A stretch of 64,000 nt of DNA from assembly GCF_033807575.1 (NCBI RefSeq), contig NC_084705.1:9728019-9792018 (forward strand), written 5' to 3'. This document shows positions 53,201 through 55,170 of the stretch, piece by piece. Below the pieces are notes generated by a model, which saw only the letters and a program-made list of their open reading frames with translations, made no database searches and was not told the DNA's origin. The stretch comes from Cydia pomonella. Lineage: Eukaryota; Arthropoda; Insecta; Lepidoptera; Tortricidae. Made by a program: the position numbers and the translations under genes. Each line of letters starts with the position of its first letter. The first letter of the stretch is position 1.

Positions 53201-54672
53201 TGAAATACGATAGCGATAAGTTCTGGTTTAGATAAGTTCTCATTTAGATATCGTTTGCATGTCGTATAATTGACAGAAGCAGCGCGAAACGGGCAACCAA
53301 TGTCACTTTGATGTTAGAAATATGTATCGTAGATGGATCTTTTTGTGATCACAGCGGAATCGAAATAAACGTCAATTTTGACATGTCGTTTAGTTATCGA
53401 TCTTTTAAAGATCTTTCCAAGACTTTAAAAACGTGTCTTAATCATCATCATCTTCAAATCGGGTCGTAAATATTCGCAGTTTTAGAACGAAAAAGTAACA
53501 TTTATGAAGTAAGAGGTAATCCCGATGATTTTCATACTTTAATTGACATAATATTTTAAAATCACTGCAGTTTGCTAAAATATGTGTGATTTCATAAATA
53601 TTGTCATCTACTATATTGTTTTTCGCTAGCGTTTTCAGACATACAAAGTCTCCGATTACATGTTAAATCCTAAGGAAAAAAACATGGCCGTTGGTGTATT
53701 ACTTTTATTGCTGATTTTGCAAAATTATCTTGTCTTGTTTGGTTTCCTCGCATTCGATATGAAAAGTAGAGTGTTTAACTCGAGTGAAAGGCACTCTTGC
53801 ATCGTTTGAGCGCCAAACTACCTCAACAGGAATGGGTGCCTTTAATCCCTCGGCTACCAATCAACTAGGACAAGTTTAAATAAAGATACCATTAGAGAGT
53901 ACCATTATGTACCATGTGGCGTTGAAACTCTAGATCCATGGGATGGGGTCCCAGCGTGCACAAGTTTTTTGCAGAAATCGCGAAACGTCTGGTTGACGTA
54001 ACTGATAACCGAAGAACTGGCGGCTTCCTCGCAAAACGTATCAGTATTGCGATACAACGAGGAAATGCCGCCAGCATCCTTGGTACGATGCCTCTATGAC
54101 CTATTTTAGATTTAAGCTATAGTTATAGTAATCCTCTGCATATGTCCAATAATTAATTTTATCCATGAAGTTGTACTTTAAAAAATAAAACATACGATTT
54201 TTTATATGTTTTAACCTCGTAATGCCCAATATGCATTGTAATACCTTTTCAATCGAATTAGAACATATCAGTAGCCTATCTACCCTTCTGAAACAAACGA
54301 AATTCATCCCAAACTTGTTTTATGAAAATACAATAAGCAGGTACAGTGAGCTGCGAAATTGAATGGAGAAATCATGAATGAATTCATTGATAAAGTCGCC
54401 ATGCACTTTTACGGCTGATGGTACATAGTACTTTCATAACTACCTTCAGCTGGATGAAATTCAATTCAAACAATACCAATTTAACATTCAACAGCTGTTG
54501 TTCTTGCTTCATAAAACGGTATCTTATTTGCCGTAACGTCTTCAGATTTACAACAAGGTGTCTACATTTATGCTAATAACTTACCGTCGGAAGATGTCGC
54601 AGTACCGACAATTAAGAGCAGTAATAAAACATGCGACGCCATCGAACACGAAATTGAACTTATATCCTTCAT
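2054..54672 (-). CDS. DIP/lachesin-family neuronal Ig cell-adhesion protein (5' six exons; C-terminus off window)
   Basis: Cell-surface, probably GPI-anchored or secreted Ig-domain protein of the DIP (Dpr-interacting protein)/lachesin group, which acts in synaptic partner recognition in insects (family knowledge). The sequence shows six minus-strand exons with AG/GT junctions whose phases (1,0,1,1,1) fit exactly, giving 274 codons plus one base. Residues 1-28 are a signal peptide with hydrophobic core at 15-23. Ig1 has C55, W67 and C116 (D-x-G-W-Y-M-C). Ig2 has C159, W171 and C209 (H-M-G-A-Y-L-C). Ig3 starts at the family-typical QFPPM (228-232) with C252 and W264; its second cysteine is beyond the window. 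Potential N-glycosylation sites are N42, N141, N154 and N193. The spacing and wording of Ig2-Ig3 resemble fly DIP-delta most, but the paralogue cannot be fixed here. Family members are usually about 400-550 residues, so at least one more exon lies left of position 1. Confidence 0.93.
2745..2905. other. GC-rich CpG block in intron
   Basis: A sharp GC-rich patch (GGGCGGGCCCGGCGCGGGCG and flanks) in otherwise AT-rich intron, with no transposon ends. It could be an enhancer or alternative promoter. The open frame over it has no family resemblance. Confidence 0.3.
3061..3700. other. Intron stretch, nothing recognised
   Basis: AT-rich with no coding or repeat signature seen. Confidence 0.4.
3715..3915 (+). 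pseudogene. LINE pol C-terminal fragment
   Basis: The plus-strand translation includes QALEW...GKRGAGHPKQTWR, ...RTRWRRTVAALCPTEGT. This is the conserved tail of many insect non-LTR retrotransposon polyproteins (R-x-x-W-R-x-x-V-x-A-L-C). There is no RT domain nearby, so this is a 5'-truncated dead copy within the DIP intron. The exact LINE clade is uncertain. Confidence 0.65.
4011..4727 (+). repeat. Composite double-foldback repeat, copy 1 (interrupted by SINE)
   Basis: Same layout as 22464-23177 and 57494-57890. Module A has inverted ends TTTCACCACACCAAC and GTTGGTGTGGTGGAA. It is followed directly by module B, with inverted ends GGCAAAGTTTGTTTAATCC and GGTTAAACAACAACTTTGCC. A SINE has inserted in module A at about 4139-4418. 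Confidence 0.75.
4139..4418 (-). mobile_element. tRNA-derived SINE
   Basis: On the minus strand it starts GACGACCGGTTTGGCCTGG, with an A-box-like TGGCCTGGTGGGTAGTG (4406-4390) and B box GGTTCAAATCC (4362-4352). It then has a body and an A/T-rich tail of AATA repeats. The same family occurs at 20808-21292 (two copies) and 45165-45275. Confidence 0.85.
5029..5157 (-). CDS. DIP-like gene, coding exon 5 (Ig2, second half)
   Basis: Acceptor GTGTGCAG. The exon encodes NVVDGENLTISKVSRLHMGA, YLC (second Ig2 cysteine, C209), IASNGVPPSISKR and VMLMVQ, with a strong donor T|GTAAGT in phase 1. SRLHMGAYLCIASNGVPPS is a signature stretch of the family. It joins exon 6 to rebuild the conserved Q-F-P-P. Confidence 0.95.
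5705..5869 (+). repeat. GGGTTCCGTACC-type lepidopteran repeat, 3' portion
   Basis: Runs from AGCGGCAACAGAAA through GACGGACGGACGGACGG to CTACGGAACCCTAAAAAC, parallel to the copy at 18-184. Confidence 0.75.
7185..7337. mobile_element. 153-bp MITE with perfect 8-bp target duplication
   Basis: Terminal inverted repeats of about 29 bp begin CTTGGAGGATTT; the right end reads AAATCCTCCAAG. Both sides are flanked by TTTACTGC (7177-7184 and 7338-7345), a perfect 8-bp duplication. An 8-bp duplication suggests mobilisation by a hAT- or P-type transposase. No coding capacity. Confidence 0.92.
7391..7492. mobile_element. Foldback MITE
   Basis: Arms CCTACCGCGAACCACGTTCG and the near-perfect complement ending TGGTTCGCGGTAGG, about 30 bp each, around a short centre. 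Recognised as a repeat type frequent in moths. No clear target duplication was read. Confidence 0.75.
8059..8214 (-). CDS. DIP-like gene, coding exon 4 (Ig2, first half)
   Basis: Acceptor TGGTTAG after a pyrimidine tract. The exon encodes PPVIIDNMTSTDMVVREGTN, the first Ig2 cysteine (VTMVC), GYPEPYVMWRREDGQEF and NCNGES, with donor G|GTCAGG in phase 1. A second GT five bases further on would give phase 0 and does not fit exon 5, so it was not used. C181, next to N182 in the C'-D region, is an extra cysteine outside the canonical pair. Confidence 0.93.
8398..8470 (+). repeat. tRNA-like sequence (SINE head or tRNA pseudogene)
   Basis: Has an A-box-like TAGCTCAGATGGTAGAG and a B box GGTTCAAGTCC at the right distance, but the acceptor ends (GGTCTT... 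and ...TTCCACT) do not pair and the anticodon arm is poor. It is read as a degenerate tRNA-derived insertion in the DIP intron, not a functional tRNA gene. Confidence 0.6.
8480..9637. other. Intron, nothing further recognised
   Basis: AT-rich intron sequence between exons 3 and 4. No repeat ends or coding signatures identified. Confidence 0.4.
9638..9845 (-). CDS. DIP-like gene, coding exon 3 (Ig1, second half)
   Basis: Acceptor TTTTCTTAG, then VAWVRVDTQTILSIHHNIIT and onward through SWYLHIKSVQEVDRGWYMCQ to LQVV, with donor GTAAGC (phase 1). This carries the core Trp (W67), the strand C-F residues and the second Ig1 cysteine (C116). It is one of the most conserved segments of the DIP/Dpr/lachesin families, and the join to exon 2 is exactly in frame. 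Confidence 0.95.
9846..11700. other. Intron, mostly unrecognised
   Basis: Between exons 2 and 3. A short decayed LINE-tail-like piece (TTGGCCGACGACTACTAAAA, about 10857-10895) resembles the intact-sense version at 14985-15060. Nothing else is supported. Confidence 0.4.
11712..12475 (-). repeat. GGGTTCCGTACC-type lepidopteran repeat, near full length
   Basis: Reads from TTTTTAGGGTTCCGTACC through CCGTCCGTCCGTCTGTCTG to CGAACTCGCACTTGGCCAG, the two characteristic ends of this moth repeat. This is the longest copy in the window (about 760 bp). It has no coding capacity. Its transposon class is not resolved from sequence alone. Confidence 0.8.
12857..12960 (-). CDS. DIP-like gene, coding exon 2 (Ig1, first half)
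   Basis: Acceptor CTTGTTACAG, then an exon encoding SLFPRFVEPVTNVTVTVGRD, the first Ig1 cysteine (LLACVVEDL) and GYK, ending at AAG|GTAAAT (phase 0). FVEPVTNVTVTVGRDA is characteristic of the start of Ig1 in DIP/lachesin proteins. It contains the NVT glycosylation site at residue 42. The upstream intron is 41.6 kb and the downstream intron 3.0 kb. Confidence 0.93.
12976..14980. other. Start of intron 1, nothing recognised
   Basis: AT-rich. Short open frames here show no family resemblance. No transposon termini were identified. Confidence 0.4.
14985..15060 (+). pseudogene. LINE 3' end with (GAT)n tail
   Basis: Encodes LAEDREN-W-like residues (GGCCGAGGACCGCGAAAACT), then a short 3' end and GATGATGATGATGATG. 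This is the usual end of RTE-like non-LTR elements in moths. Severely 5'-truncated. Confidence 0.6.
15206..15495 (+). repeat. GGGTTCCGTACC-type repeat, degraded copy
   Basis: Begins TCGGCCAAGTGTAAGTCGG and contains AGACAGACAGACAGAG near its far end, the same order as the other copies but without a preserved GGGTTCCG. Confidence 0.6.
15716..15920 (+). repeat. GTGGCAAACAAGCATACGG-type lepidopteran repeat
   Basis: Carries GTGGCAAACAAGCATACGG, TGGTAAGCAGTCTCCGTAGC and CTGCAACTCCAGA, a very common interspersed repeat of moth genomes. Shorter copies are at 24566-24650 and, inverted, at 39550-39590. Confidence 0.75.
16035..16245. repeat. Two divergent direct repeat units, period about 133 bp
   Basis: TAAACTAGGGGATGGATGTT near 16070 recurs as TAAATTAGGGGATGGAAGTT near 16203, each followed by CGTATG. 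This is similar in style to the array at 52680-52990. Confidence 0.6.
16367..16749. mobile_element. TAA-duplicating (Harbinger-like) MITE, copy 1, interrupted
   Basis: Ends CGGCTCGATTCGAAGAATGA and TCATTCTTCGAATCGGGCCG are inverted repeats, flanked by TAA at 16364-16366 and 16750-16752. A 3-bp TAA duplication fits PIF/Harbinger-type mobilisation. The inner sequence matches the copies at 22419-23393 and 53184-53466. It is interrupted by a LINE 3' fragment at about 16535-16652. Confidence 0.88.
16535..16652 (-). mobile_element. LINE 3' end with (ATTATG)n tail
   Basis: On the minus strand it ends ATTATGATTATGATTATGAT. It is absent from the other two copies of the surrounding MITE, so it is a clean later insertion. 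A related 3' end is at 44785-45140. Confidence 0.65.
16753..17960. other. Intron, nothing recognised
   Basis: No coding similarity or transposon termini found. A moderately GC-rich non-repetitive patch lies at 17290-17630. Confidence 0.4.
17975..18545 (+). pseudogene. LINE pol C-terminal fragment with zinc finger
   Basis: From about 18094 the plus frame reads MLKQRRLRWLGHVHRMD..., then VGRPTLRFKDSCKRDM, WEKRAEMRPEWRRD and a terminal FVCDRCGKKC...GLYSHQRRC finger, ending in TAA at 18494-18496. This is the typical carboxyl end of a non-LTR retrotransposon polyprotein. The RT and endonuclease domains are missing and residues before 18094 are unrelated, so it is a 5'-truncated copy. The stretch carries no stop codons, so the insertion is fairly young. 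Similar direct sequences (ACCGTGGTATTATT near 17972, ACCGTGGAATTATT near 18588) border it but are not a clean target duplication. Confidence 0.8.
18620..19420. other. Intron, nothing recognised
   Basis: Contains a run of 16-18 C residues at about 18799-18815. Otherwise AT-rich without features. Confidence 0.4.
19423..19538. mobile_element. Foldback MITE
   Basis: GCGTAGTCAACATGCCGTAG and the complementary GGCATGTTAGCTACGCGG are the outer arms. It is related to the foldback at 21361-21498, which shares the same CATGCC/GCGTAGC ends and CAGTGACAG centre. Confidence 0.6.
19893..20062 (-). repeat. Repeat pair member (inverted relative to 22229-22413)
   Basis: Shares TAGATGTTTTCCT at one end and AACCTTAACAAATTA at the other with the inverted copy at 22229-22413. 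This is a dispersed family of unknown class. Confidence 0.55.
20808..21292 (-). mobile_element. Older tRNA-derived SINE split by a second SINE
   Basis: The 5' part (21101-21292, with B box GGTTTGAACCC in the plus reading) and the 3' part (20808-20844, ACAAATTGACTAAGCCCCAC) belong to one SINE. A second, complete SINE of the same family interrupts it at 20845-21100. Confidence 0.8.
20845..21100 (-). mobile_element. Inner tRNA-derived SINE
   Basis: Full family layout on the minus strand: GACGACCGGTTTGGCCTAGT head, B box GGTTCAAATCC (21045-21035), body, and AATA-repeat tail ending near 20845. Confidence 0.85.
21361..21498. mobile_element. Foldback MITE
   Basis: Arms ACAGCCAACATGCCAATCGT and the complementary CGATTGGCACGTCGGCTACG. 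The centre contains ACTGTCACTGTCGCACTA. Confidence 0.6.
21751..21975. repeat. Palindrome-rich dispersed repeat, copy 1
   Basis: Contains ACATATGGTGC...GACCATATGTACTG inverted arms and a GTGCGAAT...ATTCGCAC-type segment. The same repeat is present in inverse orientation at 63391-63620, with shared CACTCGTTTCGAATTTCCTA. Confidence 0.7.
22229..22413 (+). repeat. Repeat pair member (inverted relative to 19893-20062)
   Basis: Begins AATTTGTTAAGGTTTTGTTT and ends GGAAAACATCTA, the reverse of the 19893-20062 copy. Confidence 0.55.
22419..23393. mobile_element. TAA-duplicating (Harbinger-like) MITE, copy 2, carrying an insertion
   Basis: Ends GGCCCGATTCGAAGAATGAT and TTCTTCGAATCGCGCCG, with TAA on the left and TAG on the right. 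The interior is split by the composite repeat at about 22464-23177. The uninterrupted order is given by copies 16367-16749 and 53184-53466. Confidence 0.82.
22464..23177 (+). repeat. Composite double-foldback repeat, copy 2
   Basis: Module A ends CACACCAACTGGTAAAGG / AATGGTGTGGT. Module B ends GAGGCAAAGTTTGTTTAACC / GGTAAACAACAAGTTTGCCC. About 250 bp of extra sequence, including ACCCGACTGCACAC, lies inside module A. It is inserted in a Harbinger-like MITE. Confidence 0.7.
23527..23906. mobile_element. Foldback MITE (outer), interrupted
   Basis: Outer arms CATATTCATAAAACTTTAGG...GCCTGAATTA and the complementary TAATTCAGGCTTGTAATGCG...ATGAATAACGCC. An uninterrupted copy sits at 41121-41262. 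A second MITE is inserted at 23560-23796. Confidence 0.75.
23560..23796. mobile_element. 237-bp TA-duplicating MITE nested in another MITE
   Basis: Inverted ends CCGTAAAACCACCCAACTAT and TAGTTGGGTAGTTTTACGG, flanked by TA at 23558-23559 and 23797-23798. A TA duplication fits Tc1/mariner-type mobilisation. No coding capacity. Confidence 0.85.
24516..24563. repeat. (TA)n microsatellite
   Basis: Uninterrupted TA run of about 48 bp. Confidence 0.95.
24566..24650 (+). repeat. GTGGCAAACAAGCATAC-type repeat fragment
   Basis: GTGGCAAACAAGCATACAGC through CTGCAACTCCAGAG, as at 15716. Confidence 0.75.
24660..27371. other. Intron, no element recognised
   Basis: Mostly AT-rich. A GC-rich, non-repetitive stretch at about 25290-25440 (CGCGCGTGTCCCTGCCCGTG) could be regulatory. 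No coding similarity seen. Confidence 0.4.
27372..27395. repeat. (TAA)n tract at 5' junction of the R4/Dong-like element
   Basis: Eight TAA units directly abut the first non-repeat base (CCCCCC) of the retrotransposon, matching the TAA tract at its other end. Dong elements are known to insert into TAA repeats. Confidence 0.9.
27614..31897 (+). pseudogene. R4/Dong-like retrotransposon polyprotein, one in-frame stop
   Basis: A single frame of 1,428 codons is interrupted once, by TAA at 29948-29950, so it appears as two open frames of 778 and 607 residues in the same register. The order is: two 43-residue N-terminal repeats (27644-27901), a Ser/Pro-rich linker, two SANT/Myb-like DNA-binding repeats (about 28132-28370 and 28432-28660), and a long linker. 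The reverse transcriptase follows, from about 29680 (WKATGSDKIHNYW), through YRPITCLQNIYK and YIDYKKAFDSVPH, to YMDD at 30401-30412. Next is a CX2CX8HX4C finger (31316-31369). Last is the restriction-like endonuclease with R-P-D at 31571-31579 and catalytic D at 31622-31624, 14 residues after the first. The stop falls within the RT domain, so the protein is inactive unless read through. It copies the element by target-primed reverse transcription. Confidence 0.88.
27644..27901 (+). repeat. In-frame 129-bp tandem duplication in the retrotransposon ORF
   Basis: Unit 27644-27772 is repeated at 27773-27901 with scattered substitutions. Each encodes GPLPEG-x-RRGASGA-x-AGCHS and SRRA-x-IE (43 codons). 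Confidence 0.9.
32011..33058 (+). pseudogene. 5'-truncated relative of the R4/Dong-like element, frameshifted
   Basis: Begins abruptly in frame (REVCNLRNYF) right after the TAA tract. It retains the region before the finger (SKVLHGRFYKALTGPDVDLL), a CX2CX8HX4C finger (CRACRR...HIISGC), then the endonuclease (NKPDIVIID...VLVDIT, EKDKSSKYLDLA) and the terminal ARIVRRFLSLQP. Between 32433 and 32560 the frame changes at least twice, so the copy is dead. Protein order matches 31090-31897, but the DNA is diverged and more GC-rich, so it is a different subfamily. The 3' UTR ends GAGAATAATAATAATAAT. Confidence 0.82.
33059..33074. repeat. (AAT)n junction between two convergent LINE tails
   Basis: Simple repeat forming the tail of the plus-strand R4-like fragment and, read on the other strand, the ATT-type tail of the LINE at 33075. 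Confidence 0.8.
33075..33260 (-). mobile_element. LINE 3' end (CR1/Jockey-like moth type)
   Basis: On the minus strand it contains AAGGTTGTCTGGAAGAGATC, the GCTTTTTAGCGATAAGACC stem and TTGTGCACAATAAAGAAT before an ATT-repeat tail. This is a 3' UTR type that recurs in moth genomes. A plus-strand relative lies at 63281-63393. 5'-truncated, non-coding. Confidence 0.75.
33396..33665. mobile_element. 270-bp TAA-duplicating MITE
   Basis: Inverted ends TGGCTCCTCTACACAATGGC and GCCCATCGTATATAGGAGCC-A, perfect over the first 8 bases, with TAA at 33393-33395 and 33666-33668. Long internal GGCC-rich arms. PIF/Harbinger-like by target duplication. Confidence 0.85.
33670..36885. other. Intron, largely non-repetitive
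   Basis: A block without recognisable transposon ends and with several moderately GC-rich patches (34240-34330, 34900-35000, 35440-36010). On the plus strand 35893-35980 forms a short open frame (ATGGAGAACTATGACACCGG) ending at a GTGAGT donor-like site. No homology is recognised. Regulatory sequence or an unannotated exon is possible. Confidence 0.35.
36887..36975 (+). repeat. Helitron-type 5' end fragment
   Basis: TCTCTACTAATATTATAAAT followed by GCGAAAGTAAATCTG and AGTTTGAAGCCCAGGGAAGG matches a widespread insect repeat whose start resembles Helitron 5' ends (TC...). Truncated, non-coding. Confidence 0.5.
37015..37165 (-). repeat. tRNA-like SINE fragment, tentative
   Basis: The minus strand carries GAGTTCGAGTCTTGC, a B-box-like sequence, downstream of TAGCAAGCCTGCTACTTATC. 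Too degraded for family assignment. Confidence 0.35.
38152..38208. repeat. (TA)n microsatellite
   Basis: TA run of about 57 bp at the start of the element at 38152-38612. Confidence 0.95.
38384..38456 (+). repeat. tRNA-Ser(GCU)-like module followed by poly(T)
   Basis: GTCCGTCTGGTCCAGCGGGT, GGACTGCTAAACGAG and B box GGTTCGAATCTCG resemble tRNA-Ser with GCT anticodon. A run of T (38462-38475) follows, like a Pol III stop. T and anticodon stems pair poorly and the long serine variable arm is missing, so it is a tRNA-derived module, not a tRNA gene. Confidence 0.5.
38935..39366 (-). pseudogene. Transposase-like fragment with N-terminal DUF4817-type helix-turn-helix
   Basis: The minus frame opens MPHLTTFTVPKLMDMILIYG, continues EALQNGNRALSLYRERFPDR and FVNAIQQVREGL, and stays open for 98 codons. 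The Y-G-E-x-x-x-N-x-x-x-A-x-x-x-Y-x-x-x-F-P-x-R pattern is that of the DUF4817 domain found at the start of many insect transposon-derived proteins. Beyond the stop near 39070 a shifted frame gives INLRHGVSQTTLRNLL, the expected second helix-turn-helix, so a frameshift separates them. No DDE catalytic domain follows. A dead remnant in intron 1. Confidence 0.6.
39550..39590 (-). repeat. GTGGCAAACAAGC-type repeat fragment
   Basis: AGGCGGGCCGTATGCTTATT is the reverse complement of the conserved core at 15730-15750. Confidence 0.55.
40129..40230. repeat. Hairpin with perfect 21-bp arms
   Basis: TATCCACTCACTTGCTT at the left (arm 40129-40149) and AAGCAAGTGAGTGGATA at the right (arm 40210-40230), 60-bp loop. 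Confidence 0.9.
40688..40729. repeat. Hairpin with perfect 15-bp arms
   Basis: AGTTTGTAATATTTC (40688-40702) and GAAATATTACAAACT (40715-40729). Confidence 0.9.
41121..41262. mobile_element. Foldback MITE, uninterrupted copy
   Basis: GGCGTTATTCATAGACGCGT and GCCTGAATTA, then ATCTGTCATTTTGAC, match the interrupted copy at 23527-23906. It serves as the empty-site reference for the MITE nested there. Confidence 0.7.
41404..41448. repeat. Perfect 20-bp palindromic arms
   Basis: Arm 41404-41423 (AGTTTCAGAATAAAATATTA) is exactly complementary to 41429-41448, with a 5-base loop. Confidence 0.95.
41498..41947. mobile_element. hAT-like non-autonomous element, tentative
   Basis: The left end CAGTGTTCGTATTTGGCCGA and the right end TATTCGGCCCATCACTAG are roughly inverted, matching CAGTG...GGCCGAAT-type hAT termini with repeated ATTCGGC. 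No 8-bp duplication could be read. The 120-codon open frame inside has no recognised domain. Confidence 0.4.
41628..41690. repeat. Perfect inverted repeat, 29-bp arms, 5-bp loop
   Basis: Arm 41628-41656 begins ACGACAACGGGAAAACGTAA. The exact complement is 41662-41690 and the loop is TTTCT. No mismatches. Confidence 0.97.
41950..44780. other. Intron, nothing firmly recognised
   Basis: AT-rich. A short piece near 43010-43045 (GCCCAGCAACGGACAGACG) resembles a moth repeat also seen at 61670. A GC-richer non-repetitive patch lies at 43860-44000. Confidence 0.4.
44785..45140 (-). mobile_element. LINE 3' region with (ATTATG)n tail
   Basis: The minus strand ends TTTACGAATAAAATTATTAT then GATTATGATTATGG. 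Upstream it contains GAGCGCCCGTTCTAC and a GGCGATG/CATCGCC segment. Same tail type as 16535-16652. Non-coding. Confidence 0.55.
45165..45275 (+). mobile_element. tRNA-derived SINE, internally deleted
   Basis: GACGACGGACTGGTCTTGCC head, B box GGTTCGAATCC (within CCGGGTTCGAATCCCGG), then TTGTTCCTGAGTCACGGG. About 14 bp between A and B boxes are missing relative to the other family members. Confidence 0.75.
45280..47020. other. Intron, nothing recognised
   Basis: AT-rich without features seen on either strand. Confidence 0.4.
47028..47149. repeat. Degenerate (CA)n microsatellite
   Basis: About 120 bp of CACACA/CGCACA/CCCACA units. Confidence 0.9.
47180..47380. promoter_or_regulatory. CpG-rich non-repetitive block in intron 1
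   Basis: GCGCGGTGAGCGGGGCGGCC and GCGCCGCTTCCGCTCACCCG flank a dense GC stretch 7 kb downstream of the first exon, next to an ATCGATCGATCG run. Neither a transposon end nor a coding frame explains it. It is a candidate enhancer or alternative promoter, by composition only. Confidence 0.3.
47664..47866. mobile_element. 203-bp hAT-type MITE with perfect 8-bp target duplication
   Basis: Starts CAGTGGTGGGCAAC and ends GTTTGCCCACCACTG (inverted). Flanked by GTCTAAAT at 47656-47663 and 47867-47874. CAGTGGT termini plus an 8-bp duplication are diagnostic of the hAT superfamily. Non-coding and GC-rich inside. Confidence 0.95.
47880..49860. other. Intron; one non-repetitive open stretch at 48560-48790
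   Basis: AT-rich. The segment 48560-48790 is less AT-rich and open on both strands (75 codons plus, 99 codons minus), but neither product resembles a known family and no splice context fits. It could be a conserved regulatory element. Confidence 0.35.
49873..49995. repeat. Moth repeat fragment (CACTGCTGGGCAAAGG type)
   Basis: GTCTCACTGCTGGGCAAAGG followed by ATCCGCCATTC and CAGCCTGG is a recurrent moth LINE-associated segment. Confidence 0.45.
50340..50790 (+). pseudogene. RTE-like LINE pol fragment, degenerate
   Basis: Frame-broken translation still shows ELNSDKTKLMTNSKRK, ITVNGYILDYVEEYV, TCVLPCLTYGCETWSLTKKQ, YKLAKCQRE and IEMQKWRWAGN. This is the segment after the RT of RTE-type retrotransposons (YLG...FNxCVLPxLTYGxxTW...KWxWAGH). 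Several frameshifts and no preserved ends. Confidence 0.7.
50975..51290 (+). repeat. GGGTTCCGTACC-type repeat carrying a MITE
   Basis: Contains AGACAGACAAACGGACGGGC and ends GAACGGAACCCTAAAAATTGG. A MITE is inserted at 51139-51241. Confidence 0.75.
51139..51241. mobile_element. 103-bp foldback MITE with TAA duplication
   Basis: Arms of about 45 bp begin AGGCGGGATCCCACCA and end TGGTGGAATCCCGCCT, flanked by TAA at 51136-51138 and 51242-51244. Removing it plus one TAA restores the normal repeat order, which confirms the insertion. Confidence 0.9.
52240..52385. repeat. Degenerate minisatellite, period about 42 bp
   Basis: Repeated ATACAAATGCCG / ACAAATGTCGACA / CCATATAAATGTC units. The plus frame shows three 14-residue repeats starting I-Q-M-P or I-K-M. 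Probably non-coding. Confidence 0.6.
52680..52990. repeat. Three tandem units of about 125-130 bp
   Basis: Each unit has a TTTCAACCC/TTTCATTCC start, a (T)AGGGGAT(G/A)AA core and GAAGTTTCA(A/T)GTTCCT. Cores near 52711, 52840 and 52965. A common moth repeat type. Confidence 0.65.
53184..53466. mobile_element. TAA-duplicating (Harbinger-like) MITE, copy 3, intact
   Basis: Ends CGGCCCGATTCGAAGAATGA and ATCTTCAAATCGGGTCG. TAA at 53181-53183 and 53467-53469. About 283 bp and uninterrupted, so it defines the family's full length. Confidence 0.9.
53931..54099 (+). pseudogene. LINE pol C-terminal remnant
   Basis: The plus frame gives WGPSVHKFFAEIAKRLVDVT, GGFLAKRISIAIQRGNAASI and LGTM, ending in TGA at 54097-54099. 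The AIQRGNAASILGT ending is a recurrent terminus of insect reverse-transcriptase proteins. The clade is uncertain. Located 0.5 kb inside intron 1 from the signal-peptide exon. Confidence 0.55.
54585..54672 (-). CDS. DIP-like gene, coding exon 1 (signal peptide)
   Basis: The ATG at 54672-54670 opens MKDISSISCS, followed by a hydrophobic core HVLLLLLIVG and a small-residue cleavage zone (TATSS). The exon ends after GAC-G at a GTAAGT donor, phase 1. The next exon supplies AA to complete a Glu codon. The context CAAG-ATG is acceptable for insects. Met11 in the same exon is a weaker alternative start that would still leave a signal peptide. Upstream on the same strand is the GC-rich leader region. 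Confidence 0.88.
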
Positions 54673-55170
54673 CTTGTTTACTTTAACCCATCGACATCAT
54701 AGTCTATTTAATAAACTTTTACAAGTAAAAGTGTGTCAACAAAGTGTTGTCATGTTCGTTGGTAGCGTAGACTGCGCTAGGGAGTCGGGTAGTTAAATAT
54801 TCATCGGGCGATCAGGAACCAAAATCGTGTTTTAGTCTGAAGATCGCGAAGTACGATCACGTGAGGCGCTCACGACGGCACAGAGATGCCACGGCTCAGG
54901 CTGCGAGCTCGCCGGCTGCGTAGGTACTGACCGCGTTGCCTCGTACGAGTAGCGGGCCGCGCTTTGTTCCGACCGCTGAGCGCCGACCGCCGACGCCGAC
55001 GCCGAGCACCCGCCGGCGCAAGCGTAGCCCCGCCTTACTCTCGGATGAAATGACGGAACATTACCAGTATTTGTAACAGTTTGCGTCAAATTGATATAAA
55101 TGGAGACGGTTTTAATAAAGTGTAATTGACTTTTGCTGAGTTCGCGACGCATTAATTTATACCACGCTAA
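54673..55170 (-). promoter_or_regulatory. Probable 5' leader and core promoter region of the DIP-like gene
   Basis: Immediately upstream of the start codon the sequence switches from AT-rich intron to a GC-rich, CpG-containing block (about 54880-55040) with no repeat similarity, as expected of a leader. On the minus strand a TATAAA lies at 55161-55156, with a TCAG initiator-like sequence about 24 bases downstream, and a second TCAGT lies near 54931. Several ATGs precede the start codon. The transcription start is inferred, not demonstrated. Confidence 0.45.

Larger units (their letters stand above)
12961..54584 (-). other. 41.6-kb first intron of the DIP-like gene
   Basis: Bounded by the GTAAGT donor after the signal-peptide codons and the TTGTTACAG acceptor before Ig1. 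It contains nearly all mobile elements of the window plus a few non-repetitive GC-rich patches. Very long first introns between signal peptide and Ig1 are usual for insect DIP/Dpr genes (family knowledge). No independent nested host gene was recognised inside it. Confidence 0.88.

Noticed and set aside
54840..55152. 106-codon minus-strand open frame upstream of the signal-peptide exon
   Set aside because: Low-complexity Ser/Ala/Arg product with no signal peptide or homology. Explained better as GC-rich leader/promoter.
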